In this document: piece after piece, positions 1-15,000 of the stretch
How positions within the stretch are numbered: the stretch's first letter is position 1
How the letters are laid out: each line of letters begins with the position of its first letter
Assembly: GCA_946699065.1 (NCBI GenBank)
Contig: CAMPDV010001045.1
Location: forward strand, 79,415 to 143,414
Direction: 5' to 3'
Length of the DNA: 64,000 nucleotides
Source of the DNA: Loxodes magnus
Taxonomy: Eukaryota > Ciliophora > Karyorelictea > Loxodida > Loxodidae
Notes under the pieces: generated by a model
The model's database searches: none
Told to the model about the DNA's origin: nothing
Seen by the model: the letters and a program-made list of their open reading frames with translations, nothing else
Position numbers and translations under genes: made by a program

Positions 1-3000
1 TGTGACCACTCATGGTCTTACAGGTACCTGTCTTGACGTCCCATAGTCTCACCGTATAATCTGCACTTCCCGATACGATGAACTATAAATCACTGGATAT
101 AGCCACAGATCATACATGACTAGTGAGACCACTCATGGTCTTACAGGTACCTGTCTTGACGTCCCATAGTCTCACCGTATAATCATGACTTCCCGATACG
201 ATGAACTCTGAATCACTGGATATAGCCACAGCATATACCTAACTAGTGTGACCACTCATGGTCTTACAGGTACCTGTCTTGACGTCCCATAGTCTCACCG
301 TCTAATCATGACTTCCCGATACGATGAACTCTGAATCACTGGATATAGCCACAGATCATACAGAACTAGTGTGACCACTCATGGTCTTACAGGTACCTGT
401 CTTGACGTCCCATAGTCTCACCGTATAATTTAAACTTCCCGATACGATGAACTCTGAATCACTGGATATAGCCACAGCAGATACACAACTAGTGTGACCA
501 CTCATGGTCTTACAGGTACCTGTCTTGACGTCCCATAGTCTCACCGTATAATCTGCACTTCCCGATACGATGAACTCTGAATCACTGGATATAGCCACAG
601 ATCATACATGACTAGTGTGACCACTCATGGTCTTACAGGTACCTGTCTTGACGTCCCATAGTCTCACCGTATAATTTAAACTTCCCGATACGATGAACTC
701 TGAATCACTGGATATAGCCACAGCATATACATAACTAGTGTGACCACTCATGGTCTTACAGGTACCTGTCTTGACGTCCCATAGTCTCACCGTATAATTT
801 AAACTTCCCGATACGATGAACTCTGAATCACTGGATATAGCCACAGCAGATACACAACTAGTGTGACCACTCATGGTCTTACAGGTACCTGTCTTGACGT
901 CCCATAGTCTCACCGTATAATCTGCACTTCCCGATACGATGAACTCTGAATCACTGGATATAGCCACAGATCATACATGACTAGTGTGACCACTCATGGT
1001 CTTACAGGTACCTGTCTTGACGTCCCATAGTCTCACCGTATAATCATGACTTCCCGATACGATGAACTCTGAATCACTGGATATAGCCACAGATCATACA
1101 TGACTAGTGTGACCACTCATGGTCTTACAGGTACCTGTCTTGACGTCCCATAGTCTCACCGTATAATCTGCACTTCCCGATACGATGAACTCTGAATCAC
1201 TGGATATAGCCACAGCATATACATAACTAGTGTGACCACTCATGGTCTTACAGGTACCTGTCTTGACGTCCCATAGTCTCACCGTATTATCATGACTTCC
1301 CGATACGATGAACTCTGAATCACTGGATATAGCCACAGCATATACCTAACTAGTGTGACCACTCATGGTCTTACAGGTACCTGTCTTGACGTCCCATAGT
1401 CTCACCGTATAATCTGCACTTCCCGATACGATGAACTCTGAATCACTGGATATAGCCACAGCAGATACATAACTAGTGTGACCACTCATGGTCTTACAGG
1501 TACCTGTCTTGACGTCCCATAGTCTCATCGTATAATCTGCACTTCCCGATACGATGAACTCTGAATCACTGGATATAGCCACAGCATATACCTAACCTGT
1601 GTGACCACTCATGGTCTTACAGGTACCTGTCTTGACGTCCCATAGTCTCACCGTATAATCTGCACTTCCCGATACGATGAACTCTGAATCACTGGATATA
1701 GCCACAGCAGATACATAACTAGTGTGACCACTCATGGTCTTACAGGTACCTGTCTTGACGTCCCATAGTCTCACCGTATAATCTGCACTTCCCGATACGA
1801 TGAACTCTGAATCACTGGATATAGCCACAGATCATACATGACTAGTGTGACCACTCATGGTCTTACAGGTACCTGTCTTGACGTCCCATAGTCTCACCGT
1901 ATAATCTGCACTTCCCGATACGATGAACTCTGAATCACTGGATATAGCCACAGATCATACACAACTAGTGTGACCACTCATGGTCTTACAGGTACCTGTC
2001 TTGACGTCCCATAGTCTCACCGTCTAATCTGCACTTCCCGATACGATGAACTCTGAATCACTGGATATAGCCACAGCATATACATAACTAGTGTGACCAC
2101 TCATGGTCTTACAGGTACCTGTCTTGACGTCCCATAGTCTCACCGTATAATCTGCACTTCCCGATACGATGAACTCTGAATCACTGGATATAGCCACAGC
2201 AGATACATAACTAGTGTGACCACTCATGGTCTTACAGGTACCTGTCTTGACGTCCCATAGTCTCACCGTATAATCTGCACTTCCCGATACGATGAACTCT
2301 GAATCACTGGATATAGCCACAGCATATACCTAATTTGTGTGACCACTCATGGTCTTACAGGTACCTGTCTTGACGTCCCATAGTCTCACCGTATAATCAT
2401 GACTTCCCGATACGATGAACTCTGAATCACTGGATATAGCCACAGATCATACATAACTAGTGTGACCACTCATGGTCTTACAGGTACCTGTCTTGACGTC
2501 CCATAGTCTCATCGTATAATCTGCACTTCCCGATACGATGAACTCTGAATCACTGGATATAGCCACAGCATATACCTAACCTGTGTGACCACTCATGGTC
2601 TTACAGGTACCTGTCTTGACGTCCCATAGTCTCACCGTATAATCATGACTTCCCGATACGATGAACTCTGAATCACTGGATATAGCCACAGCATATACCT
2701 AACCTGTGTGACCACTCATGGTCTTACAGGTACCTGTCTTGACGTCCCATAGTCTCACCGTATAATCTGCACTTCCCGATACGATGAACTCTGAATCACT
2801 GGATATAGCCACAGATCATACATGACTAGTGTGACCACTCATGGTCTTACAGGTACCTGTCTTGACGTCCCATAGTCTCATCGTATAATCTGCACTTCCC
2901 GATACGATGAACTCTGAATCACTGGATATAGCCACAGCAAATACCTAACCTGTGTGACCACTCATGGTCTTACAGGTACCTGTCTTGACGTCCCATAGTC

Positions 3001-6000
3001 TCACCGTATAATCATGACTTCCCGATACGATGAACTCTGAATCACTGGATATAGCCACAGCATATACATAACTAGTGTGACCACTCATGGTCTTACAGGT
3101 ACCTGTCTTGACGTCCCATAGTCTCACCGTATAATCTGCACTTCCCGATACGATGAACTCTGAATCACTGGATATAGCCACAGATCATACATGACTAGTG
3201 TGACCACTCATGGTCTTACAGGTACCTGTCTTGACGTCCCATAGTCTCACCGTATAATTTAAACTTCCCGATACGATGAACTCTGAATCACTGGATATAG
3301 CCACAGCATATACATAACTAGTGTGACCACTCATGGTCTTACAGGTACCTGTCTTGACGTCCCATAGTCTCACCGTATAATCTGCACTTCCCGATACGAT
3401 GAACTCTGAATCACTGGATATAGCCACAGATCATACATGACTAGTGTGACCACTCATGGTCTTACAGGTACCTGTCTTGACGTCCCATAGTCTCACCGTA
3501 TAATTTAAACTTCCCGATACGATGAACTCTGAATCACTGGATATAGCCACAGCATATACCTAACTAGTGTGACCACTCATGGTCTTACAGGTACCTGTCT
3601 TGACGTCCCATAGTCTCACCGTATAATCATGACTTCCCGATACGATGAACTCTGAATCACTGGATATAGCCACAGATCATACATAACTAGTGTGACCACT
3701 CATGGTCTTACAGGTACCTGTCTTGACGTCCCATAGTCTCACCGTATAATCTGCACTTCCCGATACGATGAACTCTGAATCACTGGATATAGCCACAGCA
3801 TATACATAACTAGTGTGACCACTCATGGTCTTACAGGTACCTGTCTTGACGTCACATAGTCTCACCGTATAATCTGCACTTCCCGATACGATGAACTCTG
3901 AATCACTGGATATAGCCACAGATCATACATGACTAGTGTGACCACTCATGGTCTTACAGGTACCTGTCTTGACGTCCCATAGTCTCATCGTATAATCTGC
4001 ACTTCCCGATACGATGAACTCTGAATCACTGGATATAGCCACAGATCATACATGACTAGTGTGACCACTCATGGTCTTACAGGTACCTGTCTTGACGTCC
4101 CATAGTCTCACCTTCTTATCGACACTTCCCGATACGATGAACTCTGAATCACTGGATATAGCCACAGATCATACATGACTAGTGTGACCACTCATGGTCT
4201 TACAGGTACCTGTCTTGACGTCCCATAGTCTCATCGTATAATCTGCACTTCCCGATACGATGAACTCTGAATCACTGGATATAGCCACAGATCATACATG
4301 ACTAGTGTGACCACTCATGGTCTTACAGGTACCTGTCTTGACGTCCCATAGTCTCACCTTCTTATCGACACTTCCCGATACGATGAACTCTGAATCACTG
4401 GATATAGCCACAGATCATACATGACTAGTGTGACCACTCATGGTCTTACAGGTACCTGTCTTGACGTCCCATAGTCTCATCGTATAATCTGCACTTCCCG
4501 ATACGATGAACTCTGAATCACTGGATATAGCCACAGCATATACCTAATTTGTGTGACCACTCATGGTCTTACAGGTACCTGTCTTGACGTCCCATAGTCT
4601 CACCGTCTAATCATGACTTCCCGATACGATGAACTCTGTATCACAGGATATAGCCACAGCAAATACCTAACCTGTGTGACCACTCATGGTCTTACAGGTA
4701 CCTGTCTTGACGTCCCATAGTCTCACCGTATAATCTGCACTTCCCGATACGATGAACTCTGAATCACTGGATATAGCCACAGCATATACCTAACCTGTGT
4801 GACCACTCATGGTCTTACAGGTACCTGTCTTGACGTCCCATAGTCTCACCGTATAATCTGCACTTCCCGATACGATGAACTCTGAATCACTGGATATAGC
4901 CACAGATCATACATGACTAGTGTGACCACTCATGGTCTTACAGGTACCTGTCTTGACGTCCCATAGTCTCACCGTATAATTTAAACTTCCCGATACGATG
5001 AACTCTGAATCACTGGATATAGCCACAGCATATACCTAACCTGTGTGACCACTCATGGTCTTACAGGTACCTGTCTTGACGTCCCATAGTCTCACCGTAT
5101 AATCATAACTTCCCGATACGATGAACTCTGAATCACTGGATATAGCCACAGATAATACACAACTAGTGTGACCACTCATGGTCTTACAGGTACCTGTCTT
5201 GACGTCCCATAGTCTCACCGTATAATCATGACTTCCCGATACGATGAACTCTGAATCACTGGATATAGCCACAGATCATACCTAATTTGTGTGACCACTC
5301 ATGGTCTTACAGGTACCTGTCTTGACGTCCCATAGTCTCACCGTATAATCATGACTTCCCGATACGATGAACTCTGAATCACTGGATATAGCCACAGCAT
5401 ATACATAACTAGTGTGACCACTCATGGTCTTACAGGTACCTGTCTTGACGTCCCATAGTCTCACCGTATAATCATGACTTCCCGATACGATGAACTCTGA
5501 ATCACTGGATATAGACACAGATCATACATGACTAGTGTGACCACTCATGGTCTTACAGGTACCTGTCTTGACGTCCCATAGTCTCATCGTATAATCTGCA
5601 CTTCCCGATACGATGAACTCTGAATCACTGGATATAGCCACAGCATATACATAACTAGTGTGACCACTCATGGTCTTACAGGTACCTGTCTTGACGTCCC
5701 ATAGTCTCACCGTCTAATCATGACTTCCCGATACGATGAACTCTGAATCACTGGATATAGCCACAGATCATACATGACTAGTGTGACCACTCATGGTCTT
5801 ACAGGTACCTGTCTTGACGTCCCATAGTCTCACCGTATAATCTGCACTTCCCGATACGATGAACTCTGAATCACTGGATATAGCCACAGCAGATACATAA
5901 CTAGTGTGACCACTCATGGTCTTACAGGTACCTGTCTTGACGTCCCATAGTCTCACCGTATAATCTGCACTTCCCGATACGATGAACTCTGAATCACTGG

Positions 6001-9000
6001 ATATAGCCACAGCATATACATAACTAGTGTGACCACTCATGGTCTTACAGGTACCTGTCTTGACGTCCCATAGTCTCACCGTATAATCATGACTTCCCGA
6101 TACGATGAACTCTGAATCACTGGATATAGCCACAGCAGATACACAACTAGTGTGACCACTCATGGTCTTACAGGTACCTGTCTTGACGTCCCATAGTCTC
6201 ATCGTATAATCTGCACTTCCCGATACGATGAACTCTGAATCACTGGATATAGCCACAGATCATACATGACTAGTGTGACCACTCATGGTCTTACAGGTAC
6301 CTGTCTTGACGTCCCATAGTCTCACCGTATAATCATGACTTCCCGATACGATGAACTCTGAATCACTGGATATAGCCACAGATCATACATGACTAGTGTG
6401 ACCACTCATGGTCTTACAGGTACCTGTCTTGACGTCCCATAGTCTCACCGTATAATCATGACTTCCCGATACGATGAACTCTGAATCACTGGATATAGCC
6501 ACAGATCATACAGAACTAGTGTGACCACTCATGGTCTTACAGGTACCTGTCTTGAAGTCCCATAGTCTCACCGTATAATCATGACTTCCCGATACGATGA
6601 ACTCTGAATCACTGGATATAGCCACAGCAAATACCTAACCTGTGTGACCACTCCTGGTCTTACAGGTACCTGTCTTGACGTCACATAGTCTCACCGTATA
6701 ATCTGCACTTCCCGATACGATGAACTCTGAATCACTGGATATAGCCACAGATCATACCTGACTAGTGTGACCACTCATGGTCTTACAGGTACCTGTCTTG
6801 ACGTCCCATAGTCTCATCGTATAATCTGCACTTCCCGATACGATGAACTCTGAATCACTGGATATAGCCACAGATCATACATGACTAGTGTGACCACTCA
6901 TGGTCTTACAGGTACCTGTCTTGACGTCCCATAGTCTCACCGTATAATCTGCACTTCCCGATACGATGAACTCTGAATCACTGGATATAGCCACAGATCA
7001 TACATGACTAGTGTGACCACTCATGGTCTTACAGGTACCTGTCTTGACGTCCCATAGTCTCATCGTATAATCTGCACTTCCCGATACGATGAACTCTGAA
7101 TCACTGGATATAGCCACAGCAAATACCTAACCTGTGTGACCACTCATGGTCTTACAGGTACCTGTCTTGACGTCCCATAGTCTCACCTTCTTATCGACAC
7201 TTCCCGATACGATGAACTCTGAATCACTGGATATAGCCACAGATCATACATGACTAGTGTGACCACTCATGGTCTTACAGGTACCTGTCTTGACGTCCCA
7301 TAGTCTCACCGTATAATCTGCACTTCCCGATACGATGAACTCTGAATCACTGGATATAGCCACAGCATATACATAACTAGTGTGACCACTCATGGTCTTA
7401 CAGGTACCTGTCTTGACGTCCCATAGTCTCACCGTATTATCATGACTTCCCGATACGATGAACTCTGAATCACTGGATATAGCCACAGCAGATACACAAC
7501 TAGTGTGACCACTCATGGTCTTACAGGTACCTGTCTTGACGTCCCATAGTCTCACCGTATAATCTGCACTTCCCGATACGATGAACTCTGAATCACTGGA
7601 TATAGCCACAGATCATACATGACTAGTGTGACCACTCATGGTCTTACAGGTACCTGTCTTGACGTCCCATAGTCTCATCGTATAATCTGCACTTCCCGAT
7701 ACGATGAACTCTGAATCACTGGATATAGCCACAGAGAATACATAATCTGTGTGACCACTCATGGTCTTACAGGTACCTGTCTTGACGTCCCATAGTCTCA
7801 CCGTATAATCTGCACTTCCCGATACGATGAACTCTGAATCACTGGATATAGCCACAGCAGATACATAACTAGTGTGACCACTCATGGTCTTACAGGTACC
7901 TGTCTTGACGTCCCATAGTCTCACCGTATAATCTGCACTTCCCGATACGATGAACTCTGAATCACTGGATATAGCCACAGATCATACCTAATTTGTGTGA
8001 CCACTCATGGTCTTACAGGTACCTGTCTTGACGTCCCATAGTCTCACCGTATAATCATGACTTCCCGATACGATGAACTCTGAATCACTGGATATAGCCA
8101 CAGATCATACCTAATTTGTGTGACCACTCATGGTCTTACAGGTACCTGTCTTGACGTCCCATAGTCTCACCTTCTTATCGACACTTCCCGATACGATGAA
8201 CTCTGAATCACTGGATATAGCCACAGATCATACCTAATTTGTGTGACCACTCATGGTCTTACAGGTACCTGTCTTGACGTCCCATAGTCTCACCGTATAA
8301 TCATGACTTCCCGATACGATGAACTCTGAATCACTGGATATAGCCACAGATCATACCTAATTTGTGTGACCACTCATGGTCTTACAGGTACCTGTCTTGA
8401 CGTCCCATAGTCTCACCGTATAATCATGACTTCCCGATACGATGAACTCTGAATCACTGGATATAGCCACAGATCATACATAACTAGTGTGACCACTCAT
8501 GGTCTTACAGGTACCTGTCTTGACGTCCCATAGTCTCACCTTCTTATCGACACTTCCCGATACGATGAACTCTGAATCGCTGGATATAGCCACAGCATAT
8601 ACCTAACCTGTGTGACCACTCATGGTCTTACAGGTACCTGTCTTGACGTCCCATAGTCTCATCGTATAATCTGCACTTCCCGATACGATGAACTCTGAAT
8701 CACTGGATATAGCCACAGATCATACCTAATTTGTGTGACCACTCATGGTCTTACAGGTACCTGTCTTGACGTCCCATAGTCTCACCTTCTTATCGACACT
8801 TCCCGATACGATGAACTCTGAATCACTGGATATAGCCACAGCATATACCTAACTAGTGTGACCACTCATGGTCTTACAGGTACCTGTCTTGACGTCCCAT
8901 AGTCTCACCGTATAATCATGACTTCCCGATACGATGAACTCTGAATCACTGGATATAGCCACAGATCATACATAACTAGTGTGACCACTCATGGTCTTAC

Positions 9001-12000
9001 AGGTACCTGTCTTGACGTCCCATAGTCTCACCGTATAATCTGCACTTCCCGATACGATGAACTCTGAATCACTGGATATAGCCTCAGCATATACCTAACT
9101 AGTGTGACCACTCATGGTCTTACAGGTACCTGTCTTGACGTCCCATAGTCTCATCGTATAATCTGCACTTCCCGATACGATGAACTCTGAATCACTGGAT
9201 ATAGCCTCAGCAAATACCTAACATGTGTGACCACTCATGGTCTTACAGGTACCTGTCTTGACGTCCCATAGTCTCACCGTATAATCATGACTTCCCGATA
9301 CGATGAACTCTGAATCACTGGATATAGCCACAGCAAATACCTAACCTGTGTGACCACTCATGGTCTTACAGGTACCTGTCTTGACGTCCCATAGTCTCAC
9401 CGTATAATCTGCACTTCCCGATACGATGAACTCTGAATCACTGGATATAGCCACAGCATATACCTAACTAGTGTGACCACTCATGGTCTTACAGGTACCT
9501 GTCTTGACGTCCCATAGTCTCATCGTATAATCTGCACTTCCCGATACGATGAACTCTGAATCACTGGATATAGCCTCAGCAAATACCTAACATGTGTGAC
9601 CACTCATGGTCTTACAGGTACCTGTCTTGACGTCCCATAGTCTCACCGTATAATCATGACTTCCCGATACGATGAACTCTGAATCACTGGATATAGCCAC
9701 AGCAAATACCTAACCTGTGTGACCACTCATGGTCTTACAGGTACCTGTCTTGACGTCCCATAGTCTCACCGTATAATCATGACTTCCCGATACGATGAAC
9801 TCTGAATCACTGGATATAGCCACAGCAGATACACAACTAGTGTGACCACTCATGGTCTTACAGGTACCTGTCTTGACGTCCCATAGTCTCACCGTATAAT
9901 CTGCACTTCCCGATACGATGAACTCTGAATCACTGGATATAGCCACAGATCATACCTAATTTGTGTGACCACTCATGGTCTTACAGGTACCTGTCTTGAC
10001 GTCCCATAGTCTCACCGTATAATCATGACTTCCCGATACGATGAACTCTGAATCACTGGATATAGCCACAGCAAATACCTAACCTGTGTGACCACTCATG
10101 GTCTTACAGGTACCTGTCTTGACGTCCCATAGTCTCACCGTATAATCATGACTTCCCGATACGATGAACTCTGAATCACTGGATATAGCCACAGCAGATA
10201 CACAACTAGTGTGACCACTCATGGTCTTACAGGTACCTGTCTTGACGTCCCATAGTCTCACCGTATAATCTGCACTTCCCGATACGATGAACTCTGAATC
10301 ACTGGATATAGCCACAGATCATACATGACTAGTGTGACCACTCATGGTCTTACAGGTACCTGTCTTGACGTCCCATAGTCTCACCGTATTATCATGACTT
10401 CCCGATACGATGAACTCTGAATCACTGGATATAGCCACAGCATATACATAACTAGTGTGACCACTCATGGTCTTACAGGTACCTGTCTTGACGTCCCATA
10501 GTCTCACCGTATAATCATGACTTCCCGATACGATGAACTCTGAATCACTGGATATAGCCACAGCAAATACCTAACCTGTGTGACCACTCATGGTCTTACA
10601 GGTACCTGTCTTGACGTCCCATAGTCTCACCTTCTTATCGACACTTCCCGATACGATGAACTCTGAATCACTGGATATAGCCACAGATCATACATGACTA
10701 GTGTGACCACTCATGGTCTTACAGGTACCTGTCTTGACGTCCCATAGTCTCATCGTATAATCTGCACTTCCCGATACGATGAACTCTGAATCACTGGATA
10801 TAGCCACAGCATATACCTAATTTGTGTGACCACTCATGGTCTTACAGGTACCTGTCTTGACGTCCCATAGTCTCACCGTCTAATCATGACTTCCCGATAC
10901 GATGAACTCTGTATCACAGGATATAGCCACAGCAAATACCTAACCTGTGTGACCACTCATGGTCTTACAGGTACCTGTCTTGACGTCCCATAGTCTCACC
11001 TTCTTATCGACACTTCCCGATACGATGAACTCTGAATCACTGGATATAGCCACAGCATATACACAACTAGTGTGACCACTCATGGTCTTACAGGTACCTG
11101 TCTTGACGTCCCATAGTCTCACCGTCTAATCATGACTTCCCGATACGATGAACTCTGAATCACTGGATATAGCCACAGATCATACATGACTAGTGTGACC
11201 ACTCATGGTCTTACAGGTACCTGTCTTGACGTCCCATAGTCTCACCGTATAATCATGACTTCCCGATACGATGAACTCTGAATCACTGGATATAGCCACA
11301 GATCATACCTAATTTGTGTGACCACTCATGGTCTTACAGGTACCTGTCTTGACGTCCCATAGTCTCACCGTATAATCATGACTTCCCGATACGATGAACT
11401 CTGAATCACTGGATATAGCCACAGCAAATACCTAACCTGTGTGACCACTCATGGTCTTACAGGTACCTGTCTTGACGTCCCATAGTCTCACCTTCTTATC
11501 GACACTTCCCGATACGATGAACTCTGAATCACTGGATATAGCCACAGATCATACATGACTAGTGTGACCACTCATGGTCTTACAGGTACCTGTCTTGACG
11601 TCCCATAGTCTCACCGTATAATCTGCACTTCCCGATACGATGAACTCTGAATCACTGGATATAGCCACAGCATATACATAACTAGTGTGACCACTCATGG
11701 TCTTACAGGTACCTGTCTTGACGTCCCATAGTCTCACCGTATAATCATGACTTCCCGATACGATGAACTCTGAATCACTGGATATAGCCACAGCAGATAC
11801 ACAACTAGTGTGACCACTCATGGTCTTACAGGTACCTGTCTTGACGTCCCATAGTCTCACCGTATAATCTGCACTTCCCGATACGATGAACTCTGAATCA
11901 CTGGATATAGCCACAGATCATACATGACTAGTGTGACCACTCATGGTCTTACAGGTACCTGTCTTGACGTCCCATAGTCTCACCGTATAATCATGACTTC

Positions 12001-15000
12001 CCGATACGATGAACTCTGAATCACTGGATATAGCCACAGCATATACCAAATTTGTGTGACCACTCATGGTCTTACAGGTACCTGTCTTGACGTCCCATAG
12101 TCTCACCTTCTTATCGACACTTCCCGATACGATGAACTCTGAATCACTGGATATAGCCACAGCAGATACATAACTAGTGTGACCACTCATGGTCTTACAG
12201 GTACCTGTCTTGACGTCCCATAGTCTCACCGTATAATCTGCACTTCCCGATACGATGAACTCTGAATCACTGGATATAGCCACAGATCATACCTAATTTG
12301 TGTGACCACTCATGGTCTTACAGGTACCTGTCTTGACGTCCCATAGTCTCATCGTATAATCTGCACTTCCCGATACGATGAACTCTGAATCACTGGATAT
12401 AGCCACAGATCATACATGACTAGTGTGACCACTCATGGTCTTACAGGTACCTGTCTTGACGTCCCATAGTCTCATCGTATAATCTGCACTTCCCGATACG
12501 ATGAACTCTGAATCACTGGATATAGCCACAGATCATACATGACTAGTGTGACCACTCATGGTCTTACAGGTACCTGTCTTGACGTCCCATAGTCTCACCG
12601 TATAATCTGCACTTCCCGATACGATGAACTCTGAATCACTGGATATAGCCACAGATCATACCTAATTTGTGTGACCACTCATGGTCTTACAGGTACCTGT
12701 CTTGACGTCCCATAGTCTCATCGTATAATCTGCACTTCCCGATACGATGAACTCTGAATCACTGGATATAGCCACAGCAAATACCTAACCTGTGTGACCA
12801 CTCATGGTCTTACAGGTACCTGTCTTGACGTCCCATAGTCTCACCGTATAATCTGCACTTCCCGATACGATGAACTCTGAATCACTGGATATAGCCACAG
12901 ATCATACATGACTAGTGTGACCACTCATGGTCTTACAGGTACCTGTCTTGACGTCCCATAGTCTCACCGTATAATCTGCACTTCCCGATACGATGAACTC
13001 TGAATCACTGGATATAGCCACAGCATATACATAACTAGTGTGACCACTCATGGTCTTACAGGTACCTGTCTTGACGTCCCATAGTCTCACCGTATTATCA
13101 TGACTTCCCGATACGATGAACTCTGAATCACTGGATATAGCCACAGCATATACCTAACCTGTGTGACCACTCATGGTCTTACAGGTACCTGTCTTGACGT
13201 CCCATAGTCTCATCGTATAATCTGCACTTCCCGATACGATGAACTCTGAATCACTGGATATAGCCACAGCATATACCTAACCTGTGTGACCACTCATGGT
13301 CTTACAGGTACCTGTCTTGACGTCCCATAGTCTCATCGTATAATCTGCACTTCCCGATACGATGAACTCTGAATCACTGGATATAGCCACAGAGAATACA
13401 TAATCTGTGTGACCACTCATGGTCTTACAGGTACCTGTCTTGACGTCCCATAGTCTCACCGTATAATCTGCACTTCCCGATACGATGAACTCTGAATCAC
13501 TGGATATAGCCACAGCAGATACATAACTAGTGTGACCACTCATGGTCTTACAGGTACCTGTCTTGACGTCCCATAGTCTCACCTTCTTATCGACACTTCC
13601 CGATACGATGAACTCTGAATCACTGGATATAGCCACAGATCATACCTAATTTGTGTGACCACTCATGGTCTTACAGGTACCTGTCTTGACGTCCCATAGT
13701 CTCACCGTATAATCATGACTTCCCGATACGATGAACTCTGAATCACTGGATATAGCCACAGATCATACCTAATTTGTGTGACCACTCATGGTCTTACAGG
13801 TACCTGTCTTGACGTCCCATAGTCTCACCGTATAATCATGACTTCCCGATACGATGAACTCTGAATCACTGGATATAGCCACAGATCATACCTAATTTGT
13901 GTGACCACTCATGGTCTTACAGGTACCTGTCTTGACGTCCCATAGTCTCATCGTATAATCTGCACTTCCCGATACGATGAACTCTGAATCACTGGATATA
14001 GCCACAGCAAATACCTAACCTGTGTGACCACTCATGGTCTTACAGGTACCTGTCTTGACGTCCCATAGTCTCACCGTATAATCATGACTTCCCGATACGA
14101 TGAACTCTGAATCACTGGATATAGCCACAGATCATACATGACTAGTGTGACCACTCATGGTCTTACAGGTACCTGTCTTGACGTCCCATAGTCTCACCGT
14201 ATAATCATGACTTCCCGATACGATGAACTCTGAATCACTGGATATAGCCACAGCATATACACAACTAGTGTGACCACTCATGGTCTTACAGGTACCTGTC
14301 TTGACGTCCCATAGTCTCACCGTCTAATCATGACTTCCCGATACGATGAACTCTGAATCACTGGATATAGCCACAGATCATACATGACTAGTGTGACCAC
14401 TCATGGTCTTACAGGTACCTGTCTTGACGTCCCATAGTCTCACCGTCTAATCATGACTTCCCGATACGATGAACTCTGAATCACTGGATATAGCCACAGC
14501 ATATACATAACTAGTGTGACCACTCATGGTCTTACAGGTACCTGTCTTGACGTCCCATAGTCTCACCGTATAATCTGCACTTCCCGATACGATGAACTCT
14601 GAATCACTGGATATAGCCACAGATCATACATGACTAGTGTGACCACTCATGGTCTTACAGGTACCTGTCTTGACGTCCCATAGTCTCACCGTATAATCAT
14701 GACTTCCCGATACGATGAACTCTGAATCACTGGATATAGCCACAGATAATACATAATCTGTGTGACCACTCATGGTCTTACAGGTACCTGTCTTGACGTC
14801 CCATAGTCTCACCGTATAATCATGACTTCCCGATACGATGAACTCTGAATCACTGGATATAGCCACAGATCATACCTAATTTGTGTGACCACTCATGGTC
14901 TTACAGGTACCTGTCTTGACGTCCCATAGTCTCACCGTATAATCATGACTTCCCGATACGATGAACTCTGAATCACTGGATATAGCCACAGCAAATACCT

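Larger units (their letters stand above)
5300..11790 (-). repeat. Block B copy 1 (about 6.5 kb), repeated at +19434 bp
   Basis: Unit types match 24734-31224 in order, including rare markers: GACACAG at 5514/24948, CTTGAAGTC at 6555/25989, CTCCTGG at about 6652/26086, GTCACAT at 6683/26117, GAATCGCTGG at about 8577/28011, GCCTCAG at 9083 and its partner, and the GTATCACAGG unit at 10911/30345. A few single-unit differences exist (for example about 6571, 6751, 7930 and 11061). The offset is 158 whole units. Boundaries are approximate, placed at the first mismatching junctions. Confidence 0.85.

Noticed and set aside
33-60. Annotating each TTGACG-TATAAT pair as a functional promoter
   Set aside because: It is a by-product of conserved codons, on the antisense strand, and the host is unknown.
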